Shown: positions 1 through 5,331 of the stretch, piece after piece
Numbering within the stretch: the first letter of the stretch is position 1
Layout: the number at the start of each line of letters is the position of its first letter
Assembly: GCA_946479705.1 (NCBI GenBank)
Contig: CAMLHI010000098.1
Span: 1 to 7,346, forward strand
Length of the DNA: 7,346 nt
Direction of reading: 5' to 3'
From: an uncultured Oxalobacteraceae bacterium
GTDB taxonomy: Bacteria; Pseudomonadota; Gammaproteobacteria; Burkholderiales; Burkholderiaceae
Made by a program: the position numbers and the translations under genes
Notes under the pieces: model-generated
Database searches by the model: none
What the model was told of the DNA's origin: nothing
Seen by the model: the letters and a program-made list of their open reading frames with translations, nothing else

Positions 1-222
1 CTCAGCTGCGGCCCGATCGATTCGGGCCTGGACATCTGCGCGCCGCTGCGCCGCCGGCTCGACGACGCCGAGGTGGCGCGCTGCGCGCTGGAGGCCGGCG
101 TGGATCTGCGGCCGCTGTCGTATTATGCTCATCCAGCTGCCACGCCCGAATGCGCTATCGGGCCGGGGCTGCTGCTGGGCTTTGCCGCCGTGCCGCCTTC
201 GCATACAGCGCCGGCGCTTGAG
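1..222 (+). repeat. Direct repeat copy A (MocR 3' segment)
   Basis: Positions 1-222 align without gaps to 2652-2873 (offset 2651) with about ten mismatches counted by eye, mostly synonymous. Identity falls off sharply after the shared CTTGAG at 217-222, where the last codons of the two reading frames differ. The left limit is unknown because the window begins inside the repeat. The two copies have the same orientation and flank the minus-strand T6SS effector cassette. Confidence 0.9.
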
Positions 223-252
223 CGGCTGGCCTTGGTGCTGCAAGGGTTTTAG
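1..252 (+). CDS. MocR-type regulator, C-terminal end (partial)
   Basis: This is the last 83 codons of a PLP-dependent aminotransferase-fold protein of the GntR/MocR (PdxR-like) regulator family; the 5' part lies outside the window. Reading frame 1 is open from the first base to a TAG at 250-252. Visible family features are the SGLDICAPL strand, the alternating GVDLRPLSYYAH segment, and the GLLLGFAAVPP strand that closes the aminotransferase small domain, followed by a short helix and the stop. MocR proteins normally have an N-terminal winged-helix DNA-binding domain and a ~350-residue aminotransferase-like domain that senses PLP or an amino compound; neither the helix-turn-helix nor the PLP lysine is in view. 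It ends 60 nt before the convergent immunity gene. Nearly the same sequence recurs at 2652-2873. A plain class I/II aminotransferase cannot be excluded, but the second copy carries a MocR-like upstream segment. Confidence 0.75.
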   Translation, partial: LSCGPIDSGLDICAPLRRRLDDAEVARCALEAGVDLRPLSYYAHPAATPECAIGPGLLLGFAAVPPSHTAPALERLALVLQGF

Positions 253-293
253 GCTAGGTTTCGCAGCCCATCGGTGAGGCAATTCTCGGTCGG

Positions 294-310
294 CGTCACC
301 ACCGGTGTCG
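294..310 (+). terminator. Weak hairpin between convergent genes
   Basis: A 17-nt imperfect inverted repeat (CGTCACC, 3-nt loop, GGTGTCG, with one T-T mismatch) sits 41 nt after the MocR stop and just past the 3' end of the immunity gene. On the plus strand it is followed only by TTTATA, and on the minus strand by no T-run, so a function as terminator for either gene is a weak suggestion. Confidence 0.25.
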
Positions 311-311
311 T

Positions 312-1025
312 TTATAGGTCCTTGTATCGCGGCAGCAGATCCTGATCGACCAAACGCACTTCGATCGCGTTGGCGATCTGTACGTGTTCTTTATTCGTGT
401 CCGAGAACGGCTTATCGGTCACGCTCACGATGATCGTTCCGCCTTGCTGTTTTCCTGGCCCTGGCACTGGCACCAAGGCGCGTGCCTCGGGCACCTGCTG
501 CGTCGTCAGTACGCGTGGCAGATAGAGCATCCATCCAATTCCGGGATGGTCCTTGAAGGTCTTGTGCTCGAGGTAGCCGTCGCTCTCGACGGAAATATAG
601 TGAGGTGACCAGATGGCGACCCCTGCGGCCAAAACGTCGGCAACCGCACGCCAGTCAGAGGAAAATGACTTTGGATAGCCGTCAAAGGTGACTTGGCTGA
701 TCTGCTCCGCCGGGCGCCCCATGAACCGCAGGGATGCGCCTTCGTGATCGTCTTTTCCATTCCACAGCGTGACGATACGCGGATCGGATTTCCCCTTGAG
801 ACGGGTTTCAAGTACCGCCTTGGCCGCAGGCGTCGGCGCGCCATCCTGGAAAGCTTCGTAGCGCAGGGCGTCATCTCTGGTATCAGCGGCGAGCAGCCAC
901 TCCTGCAAGGATGGCGACAGCTGTGCGAGTGATTCGGTGAAGCGCTGCAGTTCCCGCAGCATAGTGTCGACCGACAGATCGCCGGCGCAGCGCAGTGACA
1001 GCAGGATTTCATAGGCATGATTCAT
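312..1025 (-). CDS. Immunity protein, Imm52-like
   Basis: This 237-residue protein most resembles the Imm52 family (immunity 52), which by established knowledge accompanies Tox-REase-5 nuclease toxins; TsiT next to TseT in Pseudomonas aeruginosa occupies the analogous position. It should bind and neutralise the toxin encoded immediately upstream, in the cytoplasm. There is no signal peptide or membrane segment. Recognisable stretches are the N-terminal helix MNHAYEILLSLRC, the central GRPAEQISQVTFDGYPKSF block, a conserved-looking WRAVADVLAAGVAIWSP segment near the middle, GIGWMLYLP, and a C-terminal GGTIIVSVTDKPFS strand. The start ATG overlaps the toxin stop as ATGA (1022-1025), which implies translational coupling and helps keep antidote level tied to toxin. 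Family assignment is from recall plus gene context; the pairing makes the immunity role more secure than the exact family name. Confidence 0.82.
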   Translation of the reverse strand: MNHAYEILLSLRCAGDLSVDTMLRELQRFTESLAQLSPSLQEWLLAADTRDDALRYEAFQDGAPTPAAKAVLETRLKGKSDPRIVTLWNGKDDHEGASLRFMGRPAEQISQVTFDGYPKSFSSDWRAVADVLAAGVAIWSPHYISVESDGYLEHKTFKDHPGIGWMLYLPRVLTTQQVPEARALVPVPGPGKQQGGTIIVSVTDKPFSDTNKEHVQIANAIEVRLVDQDLLPRYKDL

Positions 1026-1603
1026 GGATTGAATACCGTTTCAATGGGTAGCAGGGCGCCGTTAAACAGCTTGGAGAAGTAGCGGTAGCTGAGCGGCTCC
1101 ATAAAGTACCAGCTCAGTTGTACCGGTGGACGCGGCAATGCTACCGCAGACTGCGCGACCGCCTGATCGAGCATTGCCGTATCGCCCTCCCAAAACGGCT
1201 TGCGTCGGCCGAATTCGTTAAAGAACTGGTCATACTTGGCTTTTGCTTCCTTGAGCGTGCACTGGCTGGAGTCGAAGCCGTCGAAACTGACGCCGGCAAA
1301 CATCCATTCCGTGATGAAGCCAGTGCCGGCAGGAAGGCCTGTGATGCGTACCTGGTAGTCGATTGATATCTGTGACCAGCCCGCCGTGGAGCGGTTGAAG
1401 GGCGCTCCTGCATCTGGCGTACAGTCTTTGCATTTCTCTTGGGTTTGCGTGTCCGCGCGTGCTAGCGGGGTGGTCGTGGCCTTGTCAGCCTCCCGCTGTC
1501 GCTTACGAGCGTCCTCGGCAGCGCCGGCGACCGCACCGACACCCAATGCCACCAGCACACGTGCTGCCACAGCCTCAATCGCAGGAATCGCGAGTGTCGC
1601 CAT
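1022..1603 (-). CDS. T6SS nuclease effector, Tox-REase-5 domain
   Basis: This 193-residue protein carries a restriction-endonuclease-fold toxin domain of the Tox-REase-5 family, the family of the P. aeruginosa T6SS DNase TseT. It is expected to cleave DNA in a recipient cell after delivery on the PAAR tip. Residues ~5-29 are a hydrophobic Ala/Val/Gly helix, then a charged linker, a CKDC motif at 58-61, and the toxin domain from about residue 65 to the end. The putative active site is FDGFDSSQCTLKEAKAKYD: Asp108/Asp111 followed by Glu119-Ala-Lys121, the D...ExK pattern of PD-(D/E)xK nucleases. The domain finishes with the WYFMEPLSYRYF segment typical of the family. The ATG at 1603 overlaps the previous gene's stop (TGATG), with AAGGA 7 nt upstream as ribosome binding site. 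There is no classical signal peptide, which fits T6SS rather than Sec export. Catalytic activity is inferred. Confidence 0.87.
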   Translation of the reverse strand: MATLAIPAIEAVAARVLVALGVGAVAGAAEDARKRQREADKATTTPLARADTQTQEKCKDCTPDAGAPFNRSTAGWSQISIDYQVRITGLPAGTGFITEWMFAGVSFDGFDSSQCTLKEAKAKYDQFFNEFGRRKPFWEGDTAMLDQAVAQSAVALPRPPVQLSWYFMEPLSYRYFSKLFNGALLPIETVFNP

Positions 1604-1956
1604 CAGTAATTCCTTTCAAGTTTCTTGTTCATCAGTGCGAGCATGTCATCGAGCCGCTGTTCCGGCGTGGCGCCGGATTTACGCAGGTAGGCATCGACCA
1701 GCTGGTCTTGGAGGATGCCGGGCGCATCTGATGCTAAGTACATCAGTCGCACGATATGCGTTGTCGACCTGAATCCGAGACGGATCGCCTGATCTGCAGT
1801 GCCGGCGAATAATGCAACGTAACCCGGCCGGGCTGAAGGCGCCTCGCCTCTCCACATGCGGTATTGGGCGCCGTCGACCAAGGCGTATAGCCGCAGCGCC
1901 GACATGCTCTGCTGCAGCTGGCCGAGTCGCTCGGTAACATCGAGCGGCGCCATCAT
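1603..1956 (-). CDS. Short DUF4123-like effector adaptor
   Basis: This 117-residue protein lies between the PAAR gene and the toxin, where T6SS effector adaptors/chaperones normally sit. Residues 23-31 read LYALVDGAQ, the hallmark N-terminal motif of DUF4123 (Tap/TEC) adaptors, followed by YVALFAGTADQA and HIVRLMYLA, which match the order of the first half of that domain. Usual DUF4123 proteins are ~250-300 residues, so this one is short; it ends with a charged helix, and its stop overlaps the toxin ATG, so there is no sign of a frameshift. It may be a minimal adaptor, or it may correspond to the small co-chaperone seen beside TecT in the P. aeruginosa PAAR4-TecT-co-TecT-TseT operon. The ATGATG at 1956-1951 offers two adjacent starts; the first overlaps the PAAR stop as ATGA. 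The ribosome binding site is weak, consistent with coupling. Confidence 0.65.
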   Translation of the reverse strand: MMAPLDVTERLGQLQQSMSALRLYALVDGAQYRMWRGEAPSARPGYVALFAGTADQAIRLGFRSTTHIVRLMYLASDAPGILQDQLVDAYLRKSGATPEQRLDDMLALMNKKLERNY

Positions 1957-2369
1957 TCGCGCACCACAGTGGCGCTTCCAGCGGCGGCGGCCGTGAGCAG
2001 GCAGTCGAGACAGACGCCCGATTCGGTCGCGGCGGCGATCTGGGCCACCGCCGCCAGCGCTTCGGCCTTCTCCCCGGCGGCTTCGTCGCCTAAGGATGAC
2101 AGGTCCGACCATGTCGTGGTGATCTGGCCAGAAATCAGCTTTGCACCGCAGGCGGTCGAGTCCAAATGTCGCGCGTAACCCTTGCCGAACCCATCGACCA
2201 AGTCGTCCGGCCCGGATGTAATGGCGAAGGTGCCCTTGCATTTGGGACATACCGTCATGTCGCCCACCCGCGCCACGCATTTGCCATTGATGTCAAAGGT
2301 GAGGTCGGCACTGATCACAGTGCCGCCATGAGTTGTCTTGTCACCCATTACGATGAGGGGTCTGCCCAT
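1953..2369 (-). CDS. PAAR-domain T6SS spike-tip protein
   Basis: This 138-residue PAAR protein would cap a VgrG spike and carry the toxin of this operon. The PAAR domain spans about residues 1-88: MGRPLIVMGDKTTHGG at the start, then strands with VARVGDM, the CPKC motif (Cys41/Cys44), YARHLDSTACG and ISGQITTTW. Likely zinc or tip-stabilising residues are His14, the CPKC cysteines, His68 and Cys74. An Ala-rich C-terminal extension (~90-138) carries a second motif, CLDC (120-123), and is probably the region that contacts adaptor or effector. I chose the ATG at 2369 over the in-frame TTG at 2384 because homologues begin at MGRPL-like sequence and because the GGGGAAG six bases before the ATG can serve as ribosome binding site. 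It is the first gene of the cassette. No VgrG is nearby, so it must use one encoded elsewhere. Confidence 0.88.
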   Translation of the reverse strand: MGRPLIVMGDKTTHGGTVISADLTFDINGKCVARVGDMTVCPKCKGTFAITSGPDDLVDGFGKGYARHLDSTACGAKLISGQITTTWSDLSSLGDEAAGEKAEALAAVAQIAAATESGVCLDCLLTAAAAGSATVVRE

Positions 2370-2409
2370 GTGCCACTTCCCCAAGATGATGTTTATTGAT
2401 TAACCTTGT

Positions 2410-2439
2410 TATTCTGGCACATCGCGCCTATTTCTTCAA
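2410..2439 (-). promoter_or_regulatory. Candidate promoter of effector cassette
   Basis: The ~90 nt upstream of the PAAR gene are visibly AT-richer than their surroundings. On the minus strand TTGAAG (2439-2434) and AGAATA (2415-2410) are separated by 18 nt, a modest match to sigma-70 -35/-10 elements, about 40 nt upstream of the ATG. This is a position-based guess; no operator is recognised. Confidence 0.22.
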
Positions 2440-2506
2440 AGCGCTAATGTGATGGAACGGCTTGGTCGATGCTAACGCTCGAACAAGGCTTTCCCCCAAC
2501 GGCCAC

Positions 2507-2911
2507 CACCTGGGCTATGCTGAAGCGGTCGGCTTCGCCCCGCTGCGCGAGCTGCTTTGCGTGTGCCTGCGCGCCAAAGCGCTCGCGCGAAGCCTACCGC
2601 GAGCGGCGCGATGCGCTCGTGCAGGGCATCGCCGCGCGCCTGGGCGATGAACTCAGCTGCGGCCCGATCGATTCGGGCCTGGACATCTGCGCGCCGCTGC
2701 GCCGCCAGCTCGACGACGCCGAGGTGGCGCGGTGCGCGCAGGAGGCCGGCGTGGATATTCGGCCGCTGTCGTATTATGCTCACCCAGCCGCCACGCCCGA
2801 ATGTGCCATCGGGCCGGGGCTGCTGCTGGGCTTTGCAGCCGTGCCGCCTTCGCATACAGCGCCGGCGCTTGAGAAGCTGGCCCGGGTTCTCGATGGGCTG
2901 CGTCCTGCCTG
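2507..2911 (+). pseudogene. MocR-type regulator, internally deleted copy
   Basis: This is a second, broken copy of the MocR-type gene. In frame 2, GYAEAVGFAPLREL (about 2513-2554) matches the start of the aminotransferase-like domain of MocR proteins. About 30 nt later, in frame 3, REAYRERRDALVQGIAARLG begins the C-terminal part and runs on through SGLDICAPL and GLLLGFAAVPP to LARVLDGLR. In intact family members these two blocks are separated by roughly 200 residues containing the PLP-binding lysine, so about 600 bp are missing and the frame is changed at the junction (about 2555-2585). The winged-helix N-terminus is also absent; 2400-2500 is the divergent upstream region of the PAAR operon. 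No functional product is expected. The 3' segment duplicates positions 1-222. After LARVLDGLR the frame passes into hydrolase remnant sequence and stops at 2994-2996. Confidence 0.75.
2652..2873 (+). repeat. Direct repeat copy B (MocR 3' segment)
   Basis: This is the second copy of the segment at 1-222: same orientation, no gaps, about ten substitutions of which most are third-position. The changes that alter the protein are Arg to Gln, Leu to Gln and Leu to Ile. Here the repeat is embedded in a deleted pseudogene. With copy A it brackets the T6SS cassette, so recombination between the copies would delete all four genes. Confidence 0.9.
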
Positions 2912-3025
2912 CGCGACCTGCCGAAAGCAGAGCTGCACCTGCCCGACCCAAGCCACTTCGTCCTCGAAGAAGACGGCGACGACATCGCGCGGCTGATGCG
3001 CGACTTCCTCGGCCGCAAAGTGAAA
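2912..3025 (+). pseudogene. Alpha/beta hydrolase C-terminal remnant
   Basis: Frame 2 encodes [20 protein letters not shown] followed by [16 protein letters not shown]. This is the typical last ~38 residues of alpha/beta-hydrolase-fold enzymes (haloalkane dehalogenase or epoxide hydrolase type), with the catalytic-triad histidine in SHFVLEE. The rest of the enzyme, including the nucleophile elbow, is missing; its place is taken by the end of the MocR copy. No stop codon separates the fragment from the DUF1348 gene in the same frame (an upstream ATG at 2996 could open it), but homology of the downstream protein begins only after the ATG at 3056. Family is recognised from the pattern only; the original substrate is unknown. 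Confidence 0.6.
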
Positions 3026-3055
3026 CCTTCAACCCACCCTTTACCAGGAACCATC

Positions 3056-3532
3056 ATGACCCAGCAAGAGAGCCGTCCACCGTTTCCCCCGTTCGACCGC
3101 GCATCGGCCATCGTCAAGGTCCGTCTCGCCGAAGATGGCTGGAATGCGCGCGATCCGCAGCGCGTGTCGCTGGCCTATACGCACGATAGCCAGTGGCGCA
3201 ACCGGGCGGAGTTCGTCACCGGCCGCGAGCAGATCGTCGGGCTGTTGACCCGCAAATGGACGCGGGAACTCGACTACCGCCTGATCAAGGAATTGTGGGC
3301 GTTCGCCGACGACCGCATCGCCGTCCGCTTTGCCTACGAGTGGCACGACGACGCGGGCAACTGGTTCCGTTCCTACGGCAACGAGAACTGGCAGTTCAGC
3401 CCGGAAGGCTTGATGGCGCAGCGCCACGCCAGCATCAACGATCTGCCAATCCGTGAACAGGACCGCAAGTTCTTCTGGCCGCAAGGGCGGCGCCCGGACG
3501 ACCATCCCGGCTTGTCCGAACTGGGCTTGTAG
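3056..3532 (+). CDS. DUF1348 / NTF2-like (SnoaL-fold) protein
   Basis: This 158-residue protein belongs to the DUF1348 branch of the nuclear transport factor 2-like superfamily and appears full length. Conserved blocks run in the expected order: [13 protein letters not shown] (22-34), [16 protein letters not shown] (45-60), [19 protein letters not shown] (65-83), [20 protein letters not shown] (91-110), HASINDLPI (124-132) and the C-terminal [19 protein letters not shown]. The fold is a cone-shaped alpha+beta barrel often used for small-molecule binding or catalysis; no reaction is established for this family to my knowledge. AGGAA five bases upstream of the ATG at 3056 is a good ribosome binding site and decides this start over the in-frame ATG at 2996. 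It is the only intact gene in the decayed stretch 2.5-4.65 kb. The upstream hydrolase remnant suggests that it was once part of a hydrolase-DUF1348 operon. Confidence 0.88.
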   Translation: MTQQESRPPFPPFDRASAIVKVRLAEDGWNARDPQRVSLAYTHDSQWRNRAEFVTGREQIVGLLTRKWTRELDYRLIKELWAFADDRIAVRFAYEWHDDAGNWFRSYGNENWQFSPEGLMAQRHASINDLPIREQDRKFFWPQGRRPDDHPGLSELGL

Positions 3533-3538
3533 GGCCCG

Positions 3539-3703
3539 GAGACGTCCAGCCGGCACCACGACACCGGCAAACGCCTTGGCGTGCGGGTGCTGAGCGAACG
3601 TGTCGCCGCCGACCAAGCGCGCGGCGACAACAAGCCGGTCATCGTGACCGTGAAACGCCGCCGCAAGGTGATCAAAGTCGCTGCCGCTCGAACTCGAGCT
3701 TAA
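3539..3703 (+). pseudogene. Unidentified basic C-terminal gene fragment
   Basis: After the DUF1348 stop (TAG, 3530-3532) the same frame stays open for about 55 codons to TAA at 3701-3703. The peptide has a coherent, protein-like look: GKRLGVRVLSERVAADQARG, then KPVIVTVKRRRKVIKVAA, strongly basic like the tail of a nucleic-acid-binding protein. There is no ATG; a GTG at 3578 lacks a ribosome binding site. I read it as the 3' end of a gene whose beginning was lost, 11 nt before the transporter pseudogene. I do not recognise the family. Confidence 0.4.
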
Positions 3704-3714
3704 GGACCGTGACC

Positions 3715-4372
3715 ATGAAAGCAGTACACGCGGCAGCTCCTGCCGCCCCCAGCACCACGCTTCACTACCTGCCGGTCAGCCTGTTCGGCGCCGTCATGGG
3801 CACCATTGGCCTGGCAGTCGCCTAGCGCATGGCGGCCGCCCAGTTCGGGGTGCCTGCCTGGATCGGCAACGTGCTGGCGCTTGTCGCACTGCTGGCGTTT
3901 CTCGCGGTAAGCGCTGGCTATGCAGTGAAGGCGTGGCATGGAATCGATGCAGTAAGGCGAGAGTTTGCCCACCCCGTCGCCAGCAACCTGTTCGGCACGC
4001 CACTGATCAGCTTATTGTTGTTGCCGATTCTGCTCGCCCCGCTGCAGCTGGCGGTGGCGCGCACCGTGTGGGTTGCCAGCGCCGTCGGCATGGCGTGGTT
4101 CTCGTGGTCCATCTGGCCCGCTGGCTACGAGAAAAGCAGAGCATGATCACGTCGGCATTCTTGATCCCGTTGGTCGGCCTGCTCGACGTACCGCTGGCCA
4201 TGCTTGCGCTCGGCTGGCAATTGCTGCACGGCGTGATGGTGTTCGCGATCGCGGTCGGCCTCGTCCTCGGGATGCCTGTGCTGGGCATCGTACTGACTCG
4301 CCTGATGCGGGAAGACGCGATGCCCGCGCCGATGCAGCCGACCTTATTGCTGCTTGGCGCGCCATTCAGCCC
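3715..4372 (+). pseudogene. SLAC1/TehA-family transporter, broken
   Basis: This is the remnant of a TDT-type (tellurite-resistance/dicarboxylate, SLAC1 anion channel) membrane protein. From ATG 3715, frame 1 gives LHYLPVSLFGAVMGTIGLAVA (first transmembrane helix), then an in-frame TAG at 3823-3825 exactly where the family usually has Trp, so a single G-to-A change of TGG explains it. Frame 1 continues with further helices (VLALVALLAFLAVSAGYAVK, HPVASNLFGTPLISLLLLPI) to about 4115. Homology then jumps to frame 3: ARWLREKQSMITSAFLIPLV followed by GLLDVPLA, and on to LRPTL-like QPTLLLLGAPF near 4365. So there are at least three lesions: a nonsense codon, a frameshift at ~4113-4122, and loss of the C-terminal third at the junction with an IS4 transposase fragment. 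About 215 of ~330 expected residues remain. Translation could restart at ATG 3829, but would give only a short frameshifted product. Confidence 0.82.
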
Positions 4373-4375
4373 GGC

Positions 4376-4651
4376 CGCTTTGAACCGGCGTGGCGTCGGC
4401 TTTTGCATGCGTGTCGAGCGTTGGCCAACGCCGGCTTTGCTTGCGTGCGCGATTTTCTGGGCGGCGGTCTGGACGAAGCCGTCGTCACGCTCGGCGCGCC
4501 CGACCGGCGCGACAGTGTCGACTACGAGTGCCCGCAGGAGCCGCAAACGGTGCGCTTGGTGCGCCACGTCGCATCCACCGGCAAGGTGCGCGTTCTGATG
4601 ACGAACTTGCTTGACGCCGGGGCCCTGCCGGGGGCGGCCACTGGAGGATAG
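4376..4651 (+). mobile_element. IS4-family transposase fragment
   Basis: Frame 2 encodes ~91 residues of an IS4-family DDE transposase: CRALANAGFACVRDFL, then LDEAVVTLGAPDRRD, DYECP, PQTVRLVRHVASTGKVRVLM and TNLLDAG. These blocks normally lie between the second catalytic Asp and the YREK/Glu region. Both ends are missing: there is no N-terminus, and the frame ends at TAG 4649-4651 just where homologues continue toward the RWRIEEAF box with the catalytic Glu. The fragment is therefore inactive. It begins within a few bases of the last recognisable transporter codon, so it probably marks an insertion later cut down by deletion. I see no clear terminal inverted repeats around it. Confidence 0.8.
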
Positions 4652-4661
4652 AGCCCTCCAG
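4641..4661. repeat. Perfect 7-bp hairpin at end of IS fragment
   Basis: CTGGAGG (4641-4647) and CCTCCAG (4655-4661) form a perfect 7-bp stem with a 7-nt loop, overlapping the truncated transposase stop codon. No T-run follows, so it is not a standard intrinsic terminator. It may be residual IS structure or a deletion joint. The next ~200 nt (4662-4864) hold no gene I can support; they turn AT-rich near 4795-4820. Confidence 0.5.
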
Positions 4662-4864
4662 CTCCATGGAAGTGGCTTCACGGGGCAGTGCCGACCAGCT
4701 GCAGCGATGGAAACGGACACAGCTTAAAATCGCTGAAAAATTGTCTTGACTGTTGGGGCAACTTTAGCCGCCCGTTCAACAATGGGTTCGACCTCTGAAA
4801 AATTTTTAGTTTTTTTCGCGTTCAACTATCATCATGGGACAATGAACAGACGGCGGGGGACAGG

Positions 4865-5329
4865 ATGGGCGTACCAGAGTCAATCGGCAAGCTACGGTTT
4901 ATTTCGACACCATCGCTTGAACGCGGATTGGACGGTAGCGAGGAAGCCTTCGCGGCTTATTACTTTGCAATCTACCATTGCACGCCGGATGAATCGGCTG
5001 GCATCACCAAATACCGTGAACAACTGCGTGACAGGTTCCCGGACAAGGCCACGCCGGTAGGGCGATACTTCGTACTCAGTGGCGAACCTGCCTTCCTGGC
5101 ACTCTCTGCCTACTATAAGGCCATGGGCGAAGCTGACACCCTTAGCGATGAACTTCGCGAGTACATGCGCGAATGCCTGGAGCTTGTCACAACGAAGCAC
5201 CGCCGTAGCCAGTCCCTGCCTGTACCTGTCAATCTGCTTGAAGGTCAGCTTAGCCACGATCCCCGGCTAGAGTTCTTCGCTTGCTTGGCGCTCGATAACC
5301 GTCAGATCATCACGCCGGAAAGTGTCTAA
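4865..5329 (+). CDS. Hypothetical protein, first gene of two-gene operon
   Basis: This 154-residue protein belongs to no family I recognise. It is soluble, acidic to neutral, without signal peptide or membrane helix. Aromatic-rich helical stretches near the N-terminus (AFAAYYFAIYHC, residues ~28-39) and the middle (FLALSAYYKAMGEADTLSDE) alternate with charged segments; Cys39 and Cys104 are isolated, so there is no metal motif. The start is supported by GGGGGA about five bases before ATG 4865. It ends 2 nt before the next ATG, so the two genes are almost certainly cotranscribed and translationally coupled. Base composition is less GC-rich than flanking housekeeping genes, with codons such as TTA and CTA (the latter in the first lines), fitting horizontal acquisition beside the IS remnant. 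Its context with a possible HEPN-like partner allows a toxin-antitoxin or defence role, but nothing in this protein itself proves that. Confidence 0.75.
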   Translation: MGVPESIGKLRFISTPSLERGLDGSEEAFAAYYFAIYHCTPDESAGITKYREQLRDRFPDKATPVGRYFVLSGEPAFLALSAYYKAMGEADTLSDELREYMRECLELVTTKHRRSQSLPVPVNLLEGQLSHDPRLEFFACLALDNRQIITPESV

Positions 5330-5331
5330 CG

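Noticed and set aside
1957..2280. Upstream extension of the adaptor frame through the PAAR gene
   Set aside because: The extension is Arg/Gly-rich shadow sequence over the PAAR domain; the ATG at 1956 overlapping the PAAR stop is the natural start.
2472..3032. Minus-strand open frame of 186 codons opposite the MocR remnant
   Set aside because: It has an Arg/Ala-rich composition typical of shadow frames and no recognisable domain.
3041..3616. Minus-strand open frame of 191 codons opposite DUF1348
   Set aside because: DUF1348 on the plus strand has clear homology along its whole length and a good ribosome binding site.
4746..4775. TTGACT at 4746 as a -35 for the two-gene operon
   Set aside because: No acceptable -10 lies 16-18 nt downstream, and it is over 90 nt from the start codon.
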